DNA of 33,372 bases from Rhodospirillales bacterium (GTDB lineage: Bacteria; Pseudomonadota; Alphaproteobacteria; Rhodospirillales; Magnetospirillaceae). Below the pieces are notes generated by a model. That model was not told the origin of the DNA. It did not search any database and saw only the letters and a program-made list of their open reading frames with translations. The stretch is from positions 1 to 33,372 of the forward strand of contig JAATGN010000043.1 of assembly GCA_015654615.1 (NCBI GenBank), read 5' to 3'. A program made the position numbers and the translations under genes. Below, piece after piece: positions 1 to 7,651 of the stretch. Numbering within the stretch: the first letter of the stretch is position 1; each line of letters starts with the position of its first letter.

Positions 1-1290
1 CTGGCCCGGAAGCCGGACGGCGGCACGCTGATCTATCATTGGATGCGTCCCGGCGAAACGGCGCAGGTCCCCAAGCTGGCCTATGTCCATCCCTTCGCCC
101 CCTGGAATCTTTTCGTGGTCACCGGCGTCTATGTCGACGACGTCGACGCGGCCTATTGGGATTATCTGGCCTCGGTGGGCGGCGCCGTCCTCGTCCTGGC
201 GCTTCTCGCCGCCGCCGCCGTCTGGGGCGTGTCGCGGAGCGTCGTCCGGCCGCTCGGCCGCCTGCGGGCCACCATGGCGGAGATGGCCACCGGCACGATC
301 GACGTCGCGGTGTCGGATACGGGACGGACGGACGAAATCGGGGCCATGGCGAAGACCCTGGAAATCCTCCGCGAAGGATTGGACGAAGGCCGCCGCCTGC
401 AGGCGGACCGGCAGCGGCAGGAAAGCCAGGCCATGGCCGAGCGCCGCAAGGCCGTTCTCGACATCGCCGACCGGCTCGACACCGACGTTTCGGGCGGCAT
501 CGACCGGGTGTCGAATTTGGCCGGCGGCATGAACAAGGCGGCCGTCGGCATGGCCGCCACGGCCGAGCAGGCCTCGAAGCAGGCCACCGTCGTCGCGGCC
601 ACCGCGCAGCAGGCCTCGGCCAATGTCCAGACGGTCGCGGCGGCCACCGAGGAATTGTCGTCCTCCATCCTGGAGATCGGCCGGCAGGTCGAACGCTCCA
701 CCGTCACCTCGAGCGAAGCGGTGAAACGGGCCGAACACACCACGAAGATCGTCGGCAGCCTTTCGGAAGCGGCCGAGCGCATCGGGCAGGTGCTGAGCCT
801 GATTTCCGACATCGCCTCGCAGACCAATCTGCTGGCCTTGAACGCCACCATCGAAGCGGCCCGGGCCGGCGAAGCCGGCAAAGGCTTCGCCGTGGTCGCC
901 TCGGAAGTGAAGAACCTGGCCAACCAGACCGCCAAGGCCACCGAGGATATCGGCGTGCAGATCAATTCCGTGCAGGCCGCCACCGGCGAAGCCGTTTCGG
1001 CGATCGGCGAGATCGTCGCCACCATCTCGGAAATTCACGGGATCGCCACGACCATCGCGGCGGCGGTCGAGGAGCAGCAGGCCGCCACCAGCGAAATCGC
1101 CCGCAATATCAACGAGGCCGCCCATGGGACGCATGACGTGGCGGAAAACATCGCCGACGTGACCAAGGCCATCGGCGTCGCCGGCGAAACCTCGCGGCAG
1201 GTCCTGGCCGGCGCGCGCGACCTGGCCACCGAGGGCGACGAATTGCGCCGCGAGGTCAGTTCCTTCACCAAGGCGCTTCGCGGAAACTGA
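1..1290 (+). CDS. Methyl-accepting chemotaxis protein, 5'-truncated
   Basis: This is the C-terminal part of a membrane chemoreceptor; the reading frame is open from base 1, so the true start lies upstream of the window. The first residues ([20 protein letters not shown]) look like the end of a periplasmic Cache-type sensor domain. A hydrophobic segment ([18 protein letters not shown]) follows, then a HAMP linker ([20 protein letters not shown]) and a long coiled-coil signalling domain. The hairpin tip, around 780-930, is clear ([20 protein letters not shown], then [20 protein letters not shown]), which is the region that contacts CheA and CheW. The protein ends in KALRGN with no obvious CheR-docking pentapeptide. 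Ligand unknown, since most of the sensor domain is outside the window. Family assignment is very secure. Confidence 0.97.
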   Translation: MARKPDGGTLIYHWMRPGETAQVPKLAYVHPFAPWNLFVVTGVYVDDVDAAYWDYLASVGGAVLVLALLAAAAVWGVSRSVVRPLGRLRATMAEMATGTIDVAVSDTGRTDEIGAMAKTLEILREGLDEGRRLQADRQRQESQAMAERRKAVLDIADRLDTDVSGGIDRVSNLAGGMNKAAVGMAATAEQASKQATVVAATAQQASANVQTVAAATEELSSSILEIGRQVERSTVTSSEAVKRAEHTTKIVGSLSEAAERIGQVLSLISDIASQTNLLALNATIEAARAGEAGKGFAVVASEVKNLANQTAKATEDIGVQINSVQAATGEAVSAIGEIVATISEIHGIATTIAAAVEEQQAATSEIARNINEAAHGTHDVAENIADVTKAIGVAGETSRQVLAGARDLATEGDELRREVSSFTKALRGN

Positions 1291-1305
1291 CGGACGGGGA
1301 TTTGA

Positions 1306-1463
1306 ACCACCAAGGCACCAAGGCGTTTTTCGGAACGCCAAGCGATAGACGGTGACAAATTCGATCGCCGCAGGCATCCGTCCGATCCTCCCACCCGCGT
1401 GGCGTCGGAAGGACGGGAAAATGCCTGCGGCGCACTCCGTCACCTTGGTGTCTTGGCGGTTCA
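1306..1463. repeat. Dispersed palindromic repeat, copy 1
   Basis: The outer arms are inverted repeats of the AACCACCAAGGCACCAAGG type (1306-1326, and the reverse complement at 1442-1463). A second inner pair reads CGCCGCAGGCAT (1367-1378) and ATGCCTGCGGCG (1422-1433). The same arrangement recurs at 30975-31144 and as a half copy at 27836-27910. It sits between the convergent 3' ends of the chemoreceptor gene and dctA, where it could fold on either transcript and act as a bidirectional terminator. No protein is plausibly encoded. Confidence 0.8.
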
Positions 1464-1517
1464 TCGAAAGCTTGACCGCAGACGACAGGGATCGGCCTCT
1501 TTCTCCTGTGAAAAAGC

Positions 1518-2801
1518 TCACGCCGTCGTCACGCTGGTCTTGGCCTGGTAGCCGTTGGACAATTCCCGCTTCAAGGTTTCGGCGTCCAGTTCCTTTTCCC
1601 ATTTCGAGACGATGATCGTCGCCACCCCGTTGCCGACGAAATTGGTCAGCGCCCGGGCTTCCGACATGAAGCGATCGATGCCGAGGATCAAGGCCAGACC
1701 GGCGACCGGAATCGACGGCACCACCGCCATGGTGGCGGCCAGGGTGATGAAGCCGGCCCCGGTGACGCCGGAGGCCCCCTTCGAGGTCAGCATCGCCACG
1801 CCGAGCAGGGTCACTTCCTGCCAAAGGGTGAGATCGATGTCCAGCGCCTGGGCCACGAACAGGGCGGCCATGGTCAGATAGATATTGGTGCCGTCGAGAT
1901 TGAAGGAATAGCCGGACGGCACGACCAGCCCGACCACCGACTTCGAACAGCCCAGTTGCTCCAGCTTGCGCATCAGGGGAACCAGGGCCGATTCGGAAGA
2001 CGAGGTGCCGAGCACGGTCAGCAGTTCCTCCTTGATATAGGCGATGAATTTCAGAATGGAGAAGCCGGCATAGGCGGCGATGGCCCCCAGGACGACCAGC
2101 ACGAACAGCAGGCAGGTCAGATAGAAGCTGCCCATCAGCGCCGCCAGGGGCATCAGGGCCTTGATGCAGTATTTGCCGATGGTGAAGGCCATGGCGCCGC
2201 CGGCCCCCAGCGGGGCCAGCTTCATGATGGTGTTCATCATGGCGAAGAAGATGTGCGAGCATTCCTCGATGAAGGCGTGGACGCCCTTGCCGGCCCGGCC
2301 CATGTGGGTCATCGCATAGCCGAACAGGATGGCGATCAGCAGCACCTGCAGCAGGTCCCCGCCGCCGGTGAAGGCGTCGACCATCGTCTTCGGGATGATG
2401 TGGATGATGAAATCGACGGCGCTCTGCTCCTGCGCCATCTTCGCGTAATTGGCCACCGCCTTGGTGTCCAGCGTCGCCGGATTGATATGGAAGCCGGCGC
2501 CCGGACGGATCACGTTCATCACGACGAGGCCGATGCAGAGGGCGAAGGTCGAGACGACCTCGAAATAAAGCAGGGCCTTGCCGCCGACGCGGCCGACCTT
2601 CTTCATGTCCCCGGCGCCGGCGATGCCCAGCACCACGGTGCAGAAGATCACCGGAGCGATCAGCATCTTGACCAAGGCGATGAAGCCGTCACCCAAAGGC
2701 TTGAGGCTGATCGCCGTCTCGGGCGCGACAAAGCCAAGAGCCGCACCGCAGACGATGGCGACCAGGACCCAGAAATAAAGATGGCCGGTAAAGCGTTTCA
2801 T
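1518..2801 (-). CDS. dctA: C4-dicarboxylate:cation symporter DctA
   Basis: This is an inner-membrane DAACS-family symporter that imports succinate, fumarate and malate with protons or sodium. The 427-residue length matches DctA (about 430). Visible signatures are the serine-rich re-entrant loop ([19 protein letters not shown]), the substrate/cation motif [19 protein letters not shown], the second re-entrant loop ([17 protein letters not shown]), and [18 protein letters not shown] near the C-terminus. There are about eight hydrophobic segments. The start at 2801 is supported by an AAGGGG ribosome-binding site a few bases upstream on the minus strand. It faces away from the soluble chemoreceptor at 3205 and shares a 403-bp intergenic region containing an FNR-like box. 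No dctB/dctD pair lies beside it and no good sigma54 promoter was found upstream, unlike rhizobial dctA. Confidence 0.96.
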   Translation of the reverse strand: MKRFTGHLYFWVLVAIVCGAALGFVAPETAISLKPLGDGFIALVKMLIAPVIFCTVVLGIAGAGDMKKVGRVGGKALLYFEVVSTFALCIGLVVMNVIRPGAGFHINPATLDTKAVANYAKMAQEQSAVDFIIHIIPKTMVDAFTGGGDLLQVLLIAILFGYAMTHMGRAGKGVHAFIEECSHIFFAMMNTIMKLAPLGAGGAMAFTIGKYCIKALMPLAALMGSFYLTCLLFVLVVLGAIAAYAGFSILKFIAYIKEELLTVLGTSSSESALVPLMRKLEQLGCSKSVVGLVVPSGYSFNLDGTNIYLTMAALFVAQALDIDLTLWQEVTLLGVAMLTSKGASGVTGAGFITLAATMAVVPSIPVAGLALILGIDRFMSEARALTNFVGNGVATIIVSKWEKELDAETLKRELSNGYQAKTSVTTA

Positions 2802-2834
2802 CCCATTTCCCCTTGTATTCTGTTTTGGGGTTGT

Positions 2835-2848
2835 TGATCAAAAGATCA
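2835..2848. promoter_or_regulatory. Inverted repeat upstream of dctA
   Basis: The arms TGATC and GATCA are separated by AAAA, 34-47 bp upstream of the dctA start codon. The position fits an operator or a promoter-proximal regulator site. The regulator is unknown and a 5-bp dyad could occur by chance. Confidence 0.25.
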
Positions 2849-3006
2849 TATGGGGATTCCCGGCGGTTTTAAATGGATGGAAAAAGTAGGGGTATTGCGG
2901 CAGGGAACAAGGGGTCCCGCAATCGCGGACCCGCGCGGCCGCCGGGACGCTCCTCCGGCGAGACCGGCTTTTCGACCGAGGCCGGCCCCTATGCCATTCG
3001 ATTAAT

Positions 3007-3020
3007 TTGATTCAAATCAA
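3007..3020. promoter_or_regulatory. FNR/Anr-type box
   Basis: The sequence TTGATTCAAATCAA matches the FNR-family consensus TTGAT-N4-ATCAA exactly. It lies between divergent genes, about 206 bp upstream of the dctA start and 185 bp upstream of the soluble chemoreceptor start. An FNR protein would bind here under low oxygen. Which gene it controls cannot be told from sequence: both distances are long, so the unknown transcription starts decide the matter. Confidence 0.6.
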
Positions 3021-3204
3021 TGCACTTTAACAACCCGACCGACATGATTCTGAATCTGGCAAGAAGCACCATAGGTTGATCGCGGCGCCACGGACGAAAA
3101 GTTTTGCGATCGCCTCGATCAGCAAGGACGGTGAACAAAAGACGCATCCGTACCGTTTGAATTTAAGACGTGAATGAAACTAAAAAAGCGGGGGGCAAAT
3201 AGAA

Positions 3205-4428
3205 ATGCTCTCATACCCGCGCAAATATTGGGAGGTAGGTTTGCCGATGACAGGCCTCGCCTGGTGTCTCAGCGTATTCTCGGTGTTTACAACCGATAAG
3301 AGCGTCGCCACGACCATATCGCTTTCCGACGTCGATCTTCACGCCATGGCCCGACGAGCGTTGGCGGGAGGCACCGCCGCCGCCTCGCCGGCCGTCGTCG
3401 ACGGCCTCGAGGCATTGTGGCGCGACCTGATCGGCGGCGGAACGGGAACGGACGAAGCGGCGGTCCTGGCCGAAACGGCCCGGCAAGCCGGGCTCGACGT
3501 CAAGCCGCTGGTTTCCGCCAATTTCCGCTTCGTCCAGGACTGTTGCGAGCGCGCCGCGCCGGATCGCCGCGCCCGCCTCGACGACCAGGCCCTGTTCACC
3601 GCCGTCGCCGTGGCGAGCCAGGCCGGCGCCGCGCTTATCGACGCCTTCGCCGGCCTGGCGGAGGATGCCCGCATCGCCGCCCCTCCTCCCTGTCCCGATA
3701 TCGGCGGCAATCCCCCGCCCAGTCCCGATCTCGACTTTTCCGCGGTGGTCTCCAGCATCCTCGACGGGGCCCGCCACACCACCGAGGAAGCCGGGCCGGC
3801 ATCCGGATCGGCCTCGTTGGCGGCGATGAACGTCCGCATGGTCAGCGGCATGATGGGCGAGATCGTGCACGGCATGAGCGAGGTCAAAGAGCGGGTGGTC
3901 ACCTCCCAGGAACGCGCCACCAACGCCATGGCCGAGGCGCAGAAGACCAACGAAAGCGTCGCCCAGTTGGTCGCCACCGTCGGGCAGATCGCCTCGGTGG
4001 CCAAATTGATCAAGGATATCGCCCATCGGACCAATCTCCTGGCGATGAACGCCACCATCGAGGCGGCCCGCGCCGGCGAGGCCGGCCGCGGGTTTGCCGT
4101 GGTGGCCGGCGAAGTGAAGACCCTGGCCAACCAGACCTCGAAGGCGACCGAGGAAATCGATGCCCGCCTGGCGACCATCCGCAGTTCCACCGACGAAGTC
4201 ATCCGCATGGTGACCAGCGTCAACGACAGCTTCGTGACGATCCACGATCTGGTCGATGGCATCGCCGCCTCGGTCCGCGACGAGAGGACGTCGTTCGACA
4301 CCATCATGTCCTGTACCGAAGAAGCGGCGAACAGCGTCGAGAGCATCGCCCAGACGCTCGACCGCATCGCCGCGATCGCCAATACCACGGTCGACAAGAT
4401 GGGAGGGCTGATCGAAAGCCTGCACTGA
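3205..4428 (+). CDS. Soluble methyl-accepting chemotaxis-type receptor
   Basis: This chemoreceptor has no convincing transmembrane pair, so it probably acts in the cytoplasm. Residues 1-150 form an Ala-rich, mostly helical region that I cannot assign to a known sensor domain. A Pro-rich linker follows ([17 protein letters not shown]). Residues from about 190 make the signalling coiled coil, with the conserved tip [20 protein letters not shown] and [20 protein letters not shown]. The start at 3205 has a G-run at 3190-3195 upstream. An alternative ATG at 3247 follows GGAGGTAGGT and would remove 14 residues. The bacteriohemerythrin gene lies 211 bp downstream. With an FNR box upstream and an oxygen-binding protein next door, redox or oxygen sensing is a reasonable guess, but no heme, FAD or iron motif is visible in this protein. 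Confidence 0.9.
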   Translation: MLSYPRKYWEVGLPMTGLAWCLSVFSVFTTDKSVATTISLSDVDLHAMARRALAGGTAAASPAVVDGLEALWRDLIGGGTGTDEAAVLAETARQAGLDVKPLVSANFRFVQDCCERAAPDRRARLDDQALFTAVAVASQAGAALIDAFAGLAEDARIAAPPPCPDIGGNPPPSPDLDFSAVVSSILDGARHTTEEAGPASGSASLAAMNVRMVSGMMGEIVHGMSEVKERVVTSQERATNAMAEAQKTNESVAQLVATVGQIASVAKLIKDIAHRTNLLAMNATIEAARAGEAGRGFAVVAGEVKTLANQTSKATEEIDARLATIRSSTDEVIRMVTSVNDSFVTIHDLVDGIAASVRDERTSFDTIMSCTEEAANSVESIAQTLDRIAAIANTTVDKMGGLIESLH

Positions 4429-4600
4429 AGCAAGGGCCCGTCAAAGCGATGCGAAGGCGCGGCAATCCAGGGGCCGCCCCCCTTGTTGCCGGATTGGAGT
4501 TCGGTGCCACTGACTCTTTTCATCCAGGACGGGTCGGCCGCCGGCCGGTGCGGAACGCGTTGTGACGCGATGATTGATTAACCGGCCCGAAGGGACAATC

Positions 4601-4618
4601 CGGCGGGGTTTCCCGCCG
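4601..4618. other. Hairpin in the bacteriohemerythrin leader
   Basis: A 7-bp GC stem (CGGCGGG / CCCGCCG) with a GTTT loop sits just before the GAAGAGGGGG ribosome-binding region of the gene at 4640. It could modulate translation or be a weak upstream terminator; there is no T-run after it. Confidence 0.4.
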
Positions 4619-4639
4619 AAGCGAAGAGGGGGAACGAAA

Positions 4640-5050
4640 ATGCCGTTGATGGTATGGAACAACAACCTGAGCGTCGGCGTGGCGGTGATCGACGAGGACC
4701 ACAAGAAACTCGTCGCCATGGTGAACGAGCTTTACGAAGCCATCCAGGGAGGACACGGCCGGGACGCGCTCGGCAAGATTCTCGATGGCTTGGTCAGCTA
4801 TACCGTGATGCATTTCGCCAGGGAGGAGAAATTCTTCCTCGAAACCGGATATGCCGACGCGATCGCCCACAAGAAGGAACACGCCGATCTGACCCGGCAG
4901 GTTCTCGACGTGCAGGCGAAATACAAGGCCGGAGCCACCAGCACCCTGTCCCTCGAAGTGATGAACTTCCTGAAGAACTGGCTGGTTCAGCACATTCAGG
5001 GCAGCGACAAGAAATATGGTCCGCACCTGAATGCCAAAGGAATTCGATAG
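4640..5050 (+). CDS. Bacteriohemerythrin
   Basis: This 136-residue single-domain hemerythrin is a four-helix bundle that binds O2 at a non-heme di-iron centre, used for oxygen storage, delivery or sensing. All seven expected iron ligands are present: His21 (DEDHKKL), His58 and Glu62 (MHFAREE), His77 and His81 (HKKEH), His118 (QHI) and Asp123 (GSDKKY). No signal peptide or membrane segment is seen, so it is cytoplasmic. The start at 4640 follows an AGAGGGGG ribosome-binding site; upstream in-frame codons to 4574 are non-coding leader. It is probably transcribed alone or with the upstream soluble chemoreceptor. Such proteins are common in microaerophilic Rhodospirillales and often sit near chemoreceptors. 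Confidence 0.96.
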   Translation: MPLMVWNNNLSVGVAVIDEDHKKLVAMVNELYEAIQGGHGRDALGKILDGLVSYTVMHFAREEKFFLETGYADAIAHKKEHADLTRQVLDVQAKYKAGATSTLSLEVMNFLKNWLVQHIQGSDKKYGPHLNAKGIR

Positions 5051-5065
5051 GACTTGAGACGTACC

Positions 5066-5095
5066 AAGGCCGTGATCGCCGTTGATCGCGGCCTT
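5066..5095 (+). terminator. Probable terminator after bacteriohemerythrin
   Basis: A 12-bp stem (AAGGCCGTGATC / GATCGCGGCCTT, one G-T pair) with a 6-nt loop begins 15 bp after the stop codon. It lacks a proper T-tract, so termination may be inefficient or factor-assisted. Confidence 0.55.
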
Positions 5096-5202
5096 GAACA
5101 CCAAGATCTGAGATCGCTCTCATCCCTTATTGATGAGAGGAGAATTGAACTTCGGCGCCGGGGGCAGCGCTTGAGCCTGCCGGAGGCGAAGGCATCGCAT
5201 GG

Positions 5203-5390
5203 ACTCTAATAGAACTGCACAGAGAATTTGGCAGTTTACAGCGCCGCCTTGGATAACACCGTCATTGCGAGCCGTCAGGCGAAGCAATCCAGGACTTCGG
5301 CCGGTCTGGATTGCTTCGCCTGACGGCTCGCAATGACGAGAATTCAACCACTCGCAACCTGTCAAATCCTCTGTGTCGTGGTCCTAGAGC
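5203..5390. repeat. Nested inverted repeats around a 33-bp perfect palindrome
   Basis: The outer arms (5203-5234 and 5359-5390) are imperfect inverted repeats, about 23 of 32 matching. Inside them, 5260-5292 and 5306-5338 form a perfect 33-bp inverted repeat with a 13-nt loop, beginning CGTCATTGCGAGCC. The inner element resembles the short CGTCATTGCGAGC/GCAATCCAG repeats scattered through many bacterial genomes. This stretch carries no gene; short open frames on both strands are repeat-derived, and the outer arms translate to related peptides on opposite strands. Confidence 0.8.
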
Positions 5391-5454
5391 GGCCATTGAG
5401 GCCGCGGCCAAGCGCGCGGAGGCGCGCGCCCGGCGAGGGACATCAAGAAAAGCC

Positions 5455-5487
5455 AGAGCGTGATGCCGATTTAAGGCATCGCGCTCT
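5455..5487 (-). terminator. Rho-independent terminator of the leftward PEP-CTERM gene
   Basis: Read on the minus strand, a 13-bp stem (AGAGCGCGATGCC / GGCATCACGCTCT, one G-T pair) is followed by GGCTTTTCTTG. The PEP-CTERM stop codon (5486-5488) lies inside the first arm. Confidence 0.65.
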
Positions 5488-6178
5488 AGGTCAGCGCGTT
5501 CCCATCAGGACCGGGCACGGTCAAACCACGGCGGCGGCGGGCCACTCCCAGCCCGACGAGACCGGCGCCCAGCAACAGCATGGATGTGGGTTCCGGTACG
5601 GACACAGCCGCGGCCTGCGCCACCACGCTGCCCGAATAGCTCGTATTACCGGGCCCCTGCATGGTCAGGGTGACGATTCCCGGGGTCGGATCGAAGCCGG
5701 TCAAACCCAAGGTTCCGGCCCCCGATAGAGTCAGTGTGCCGAGCGTGTTCGCTGTGGGCGCTGTCACCGAGATCACGAAACCCGTCAGATCGAACGTCAC
5801 GGAGAGCCCATCTTCGGCAAACGTCAGGAAACCGGTCACCGGCAGTGACGGGCTGAGCAGCGTGTTCGTCCCCACGATATAGCTCAACAGGTCGGCGATC
5901 GTGCCGCCGCCGGCAATGTTGAACCCGGTGAAGGAACCGTTGCTGGTATTGGTGATGCCGGTAGTGCCGGCGACCCCGAGGCTGGACGAGCCATCGGTAC
6001 GGAAGTCCAAGCCCGTCGTGGTCGCACTGTAGACATTGATGCCCCCGATCGGATCGACACCTCCGGTGAAGTCGATTTGGGAGCCCGCGGCGATCAACGC
6101 TGCCGAGGCGGGCGACGCCGCCAAAACGCCGACGCCGACAAGGGCGGCGGTTAGAACGGCAAGAGAGCGTAAGCGCAT
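5486..6178 (-). CDS. PEP-CTERM sorting domain protein (leftward)
   Basis: This is a 230-residue secreted protein. It has an N-terminal Sec signal (MRLRSLAVLTAALVGVGVLA, cleavage near ASA), a Thr/Ser/Gly-rich beta-type body and a C-terminal PEP-CTERM motif: VPEPTSMLLLGAGLVGLGVA followed by RRRR. Such tails are recognised by an exosortase, which cleaves near the PEP and transfers the protein to the surface or exopolysaccharide. The start at 6178 has AAGGA upstream and a sigma54 promoter ends about 46 bp before it; the longer open frame to 6265 would span the promoter and is rejected. Unusually, about 13 residues follow the Arg cluster, and the stop codon lies in the terminator hairpin. The body resembles no enzyme I know; a structural matrix role is inferred. 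Confidence 0.9.
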   Translation of the reverse strand: MRLRSLAVLTAALVGVGVLAASPASAALIAAGSQIDFTGGVDPIGGINVYSATTTGLDFRTDGSSSLGVAGTTGITNTSNGSFTGFNIAGGGTIADLLSYIVGTNTLLSPSLPVTGFLTFAEDGLSVTFDLTGFVISVTAPTANTLGTLTLSGAGTLGLTGFDPTPGIVTLTMQGPGNTSYSGSVVAQAAAVSVPEPTSMLLLGAGLVGLGVARRRRGLTVPGPDGNALT

Positions 6179-6223
6179 AATGTAATCCTTAATTGTGATT
6201 AAGCCTAAGACGGCTGTGCACTC

Positions 6224-6238
6224 GCAATATGCGTACCA
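6224..6238 (-). promoter_or_regulatory. Sigma54 (-24/-12) promoter, leftward
   Basis: The minus-strand sequence TGGTACGCATATTGC matches the RpoN consensus TGGCAC-N5-TTGC, with GG and GC exactly 10 bp apart. It predicts a transcript start near 6212, about 34 bp before the PEP-CTERM start codon at 6178. Confidence 0.8.
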
Positions 6239-6290
6239 TCTCCATAACCAATTGAAATTTATCAATTATTCTCTTGCCGTGGCTGCAAAC

Positions 6291-6306
6291 TGTAAATCTT
6301 CCCGAC
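6291..6306 (-). promoter_or_regulatory. Candidate PrsR enhancer element, leftward
   Basis: On the minus strand this reads GTCGGGAAGATTTACA. It lies 52 bp upstream of the leftward sigma54 promoter and matches the element at 6428-6443 at 14 of 16 positions, in the same orientation relative to its promoter. Its centre is about 87 bp upstream of the predicted start, a typical place for a sigma54 activator site. Confidence 0.6.
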
Positions 6307-6427
6307 GCATTGACCCCCAAAGGCGATCTTCCGCGGCTGTTCGCTCCTGGGCCGTTCGTCACCGGCCTGGAGGCTCGATGAGTTGTCGATCCGACGTCAC
6401 GGGCGCCGATGCATGGAAGCCCGAGCT

Positions 6428-6443
6428 GTCGGGAATCTTTACA
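6428..6443 (+). promoter_or_regulatory. Candidate PrsR enhancer element, rightward
   Basis: The sequence GTCGGGAATCTTTACA lies 53 bp upstream of the rightward sigma54 promoter. It is the partner of the inverted copy at 6291-6306. PrsR, encoded about 12 kb away, is the natural candidate activator, by inference from family and context. Confidence 0.6.
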
Positions 6444-6496
6444 CACGGCAGAGTCAGGGGAGAATACATTTAAATACAATCAATGTCTTACAGCCA

Positions 6497-6511
6497 TGGC
6501 ACGGTCCTTGC
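6497..6511 (+). promoter_or_regulatory. Sigma54 (-24/-12) promoter, rightward
   Basis: TGGCACGGTCCTTGC is a near-perfect RpoN site with GG and GC 10 bp apart. The predicted transcript start is near 6523. This rules out the open-frame start at 6483 for the gene downstream and supports 6582. Confidence 0.9.
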
Positions 6512-6581
6512 GACACAGAGCCCGACAGTTTTGGCTTTCGGCCCCGACCCCGCGCTCGAAGCAAATAAGGAATTCCGACAA

Positions 6582-7310
6582 ATGGCTCGCTTCACTTCTT
6601 CCAAATATGCCGCGGTTATCACTGTCGGCATCCTGGCCTTGGCCTTCTCCGCCCCCGCGGCAAAGGCTGGCGAGATCACCATCGATTTTTCCGCCGCCTC
6701 GCCGATCGGCAGCGGCATTACCTATGACCTGGCCTTCACGCTGACCACGACCGATTATATCAACGCCCATTCCAATCAGTCGGCCCCCACCATCGCCAAT
6801 CCCAACGCCACCCTGTCCTATGGGGCATATACCATCGAAGGCATCACCGGCACCCTGACGAAGATACTGGTGGCGAATAACTCGGTCCTTTCCACCGGCC
6901 TCATCGGCAGCCTTCAAGCGGCCGGCACCGCGACCGGAGCAAACAATCCCACCGACAATCTGCTGTATCCCCTGCTCGCCACCAGCACCGCCCTGATTCT
7001 GGACGCTGACGGCAATCCGCAGACGGATACCGGAGCGGCTACGGACGTGAACGCCATCGCGTTCGACGACCAGGGCTTCGCCTTCATGATCGGCACGCAG
7101 CTCGTCCAGCTCACCGCCGACTTGGCGAACACCGGCCTGTACATCCTGACCACACCGACCGGCACCGTGGAGCTCAAGCAAGGCAGCACCAACTTTATCT
7201 TCACGGGTTTCTCCGCCGTTACCGAAGTCCCCGCCCCGGCTCCCTTGGCCCTTCTGGGGGTCGGTCTGGCCGGCATCGGCCTGATACGCCGCCGCAAAGC
7301 TGCCTGCTAA
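6582..7310 (+). CDS. PEP-CTERM/VPxPA-type sorting domain protein (rightward)
   Basis: This is a 242-residue exported protein. The Sec signal is MARFTSSKYAAVITVGILAL followed by AFSAPAAKA, and the body is Thr/Ala/Asn-rich. It ends in VPAPAPLALLGVGLAGIGLI plus RRRKAAC, which is a PEP-CTERM-like exosortase signal in its VPxPA variant. The start at 6582 is preceded by AAGGA about 10 bp upstream and lies about 59 bp after the predicted sigma54 transcript start. Only 64 bp with no visible terminator separate it from the double-glycine peptide gene at 7375, so it probably heads the operon with the NHLM-type exporter. It is not clearly homologous to the divergent PEP-CTERM protein beyond signal and tail. 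Function unknown; surface or matrix protein inferred. Confidence 0.88.
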   Translation: MARFTSSKYAAVITVGILALAFSAPAAKAGEITIDFSAASPIGSGITYDLAFTLTTTDYINAHSNQSAPTIANPNATLSYGAYTIEGITGTLTKILVANNSVLSTGLIGSLQAAGTATGANNPTDNLLYPLLATSTALILDADGNPQTDTGAATDVNAIAFDDQGFAFMIGTQLVQLTADLANTGLYILTTPTGTVELKQGSTNFIFTGFSAVTEVPAPAPLALLGVGLAGIGLIRRRKAAC

Positions 7311-7374
7311 GCATTACAGACGAACCGATGGCGAACCTTCACGGTCGACGGCTTTTCTTACAATGGAGCGGAAG

Positions 7375-7521
7375 ATGAACAAAGACCACAAGACACCCGA
7401 CAAAAATAAGATCGAACATCAGGTGAAGGACAAGAAGGAAACCGCCGAACTTTCCGACGAAGAACTGAAAAAGGTCGCCGGCGGCAACCTGGGCGCCCCT
7501 ATTTTCAAGAAAAAGCCTTGA
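7375..7521 (+). CDS. Double-glycine leader peptide, candidate secreted peptide precursor
   Basis: This 48-residue gene starts at ATG 7375 after the purine-rich GGAGCGGAAG. It encodes a charged leader and then ELSDEELKKVAGG, a classic double-glycine cleavage motif with the LS-D/E-E-L spacing of C39-processed peptides. Cleavage after GG would leave the 11-residue core NLGAPIFKKKP, which is basic and has no Cys, Ser or Thr. Immediately downstream are an HlyD-like adaptor and a C39-peptidase ABC transporter, the enzyme that removes such leaders. No RiPP-modifying enzyme (LanM, YcaO or radical SAM) is nearby, so the peptide may be exported unmodified. Bacteriocin, signal or matrix peptide are all possible; the function is not known. 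Confidence 0.8.
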   Translation: MNKDHKTPDKNKIEHQVKDKKETAELSDEELKKVAGGNLGAPIFKKKP

Positions 7522-7651
7522 TCCAACCTCGTTTTTGATCGAGGGCGCCGCGGGAATCGAGTCGAAAGGCTCCGCTCCTACGGCGTTTTCAGCTTTCCGG
7601 CACCACCGCATTGGACGAGAAAAACCATCCAGGTTTTGGAGCCGCAGGCAG

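Noticed and set aside
1956..2837. 293-codon plus-strand frame opposite dctA
   Set aside because: His/Gln/Asp-rich shadow of a clear DctA coding sequence.
3211..4425. Long minus-strand open frame opposite the soluble chemoreceptor
   Set aside because: It is a shadow of the receptor gene in high-GC DNA; composition is His/Gly/Asp-rich without any domain, while the plus strand has a clear receptor signature.
5120..5485. Short open frames on both strands around the palindromes
   Set aside because: Their translations derive from the inverted repeats (related peptides on opposite strands), not from a gene.
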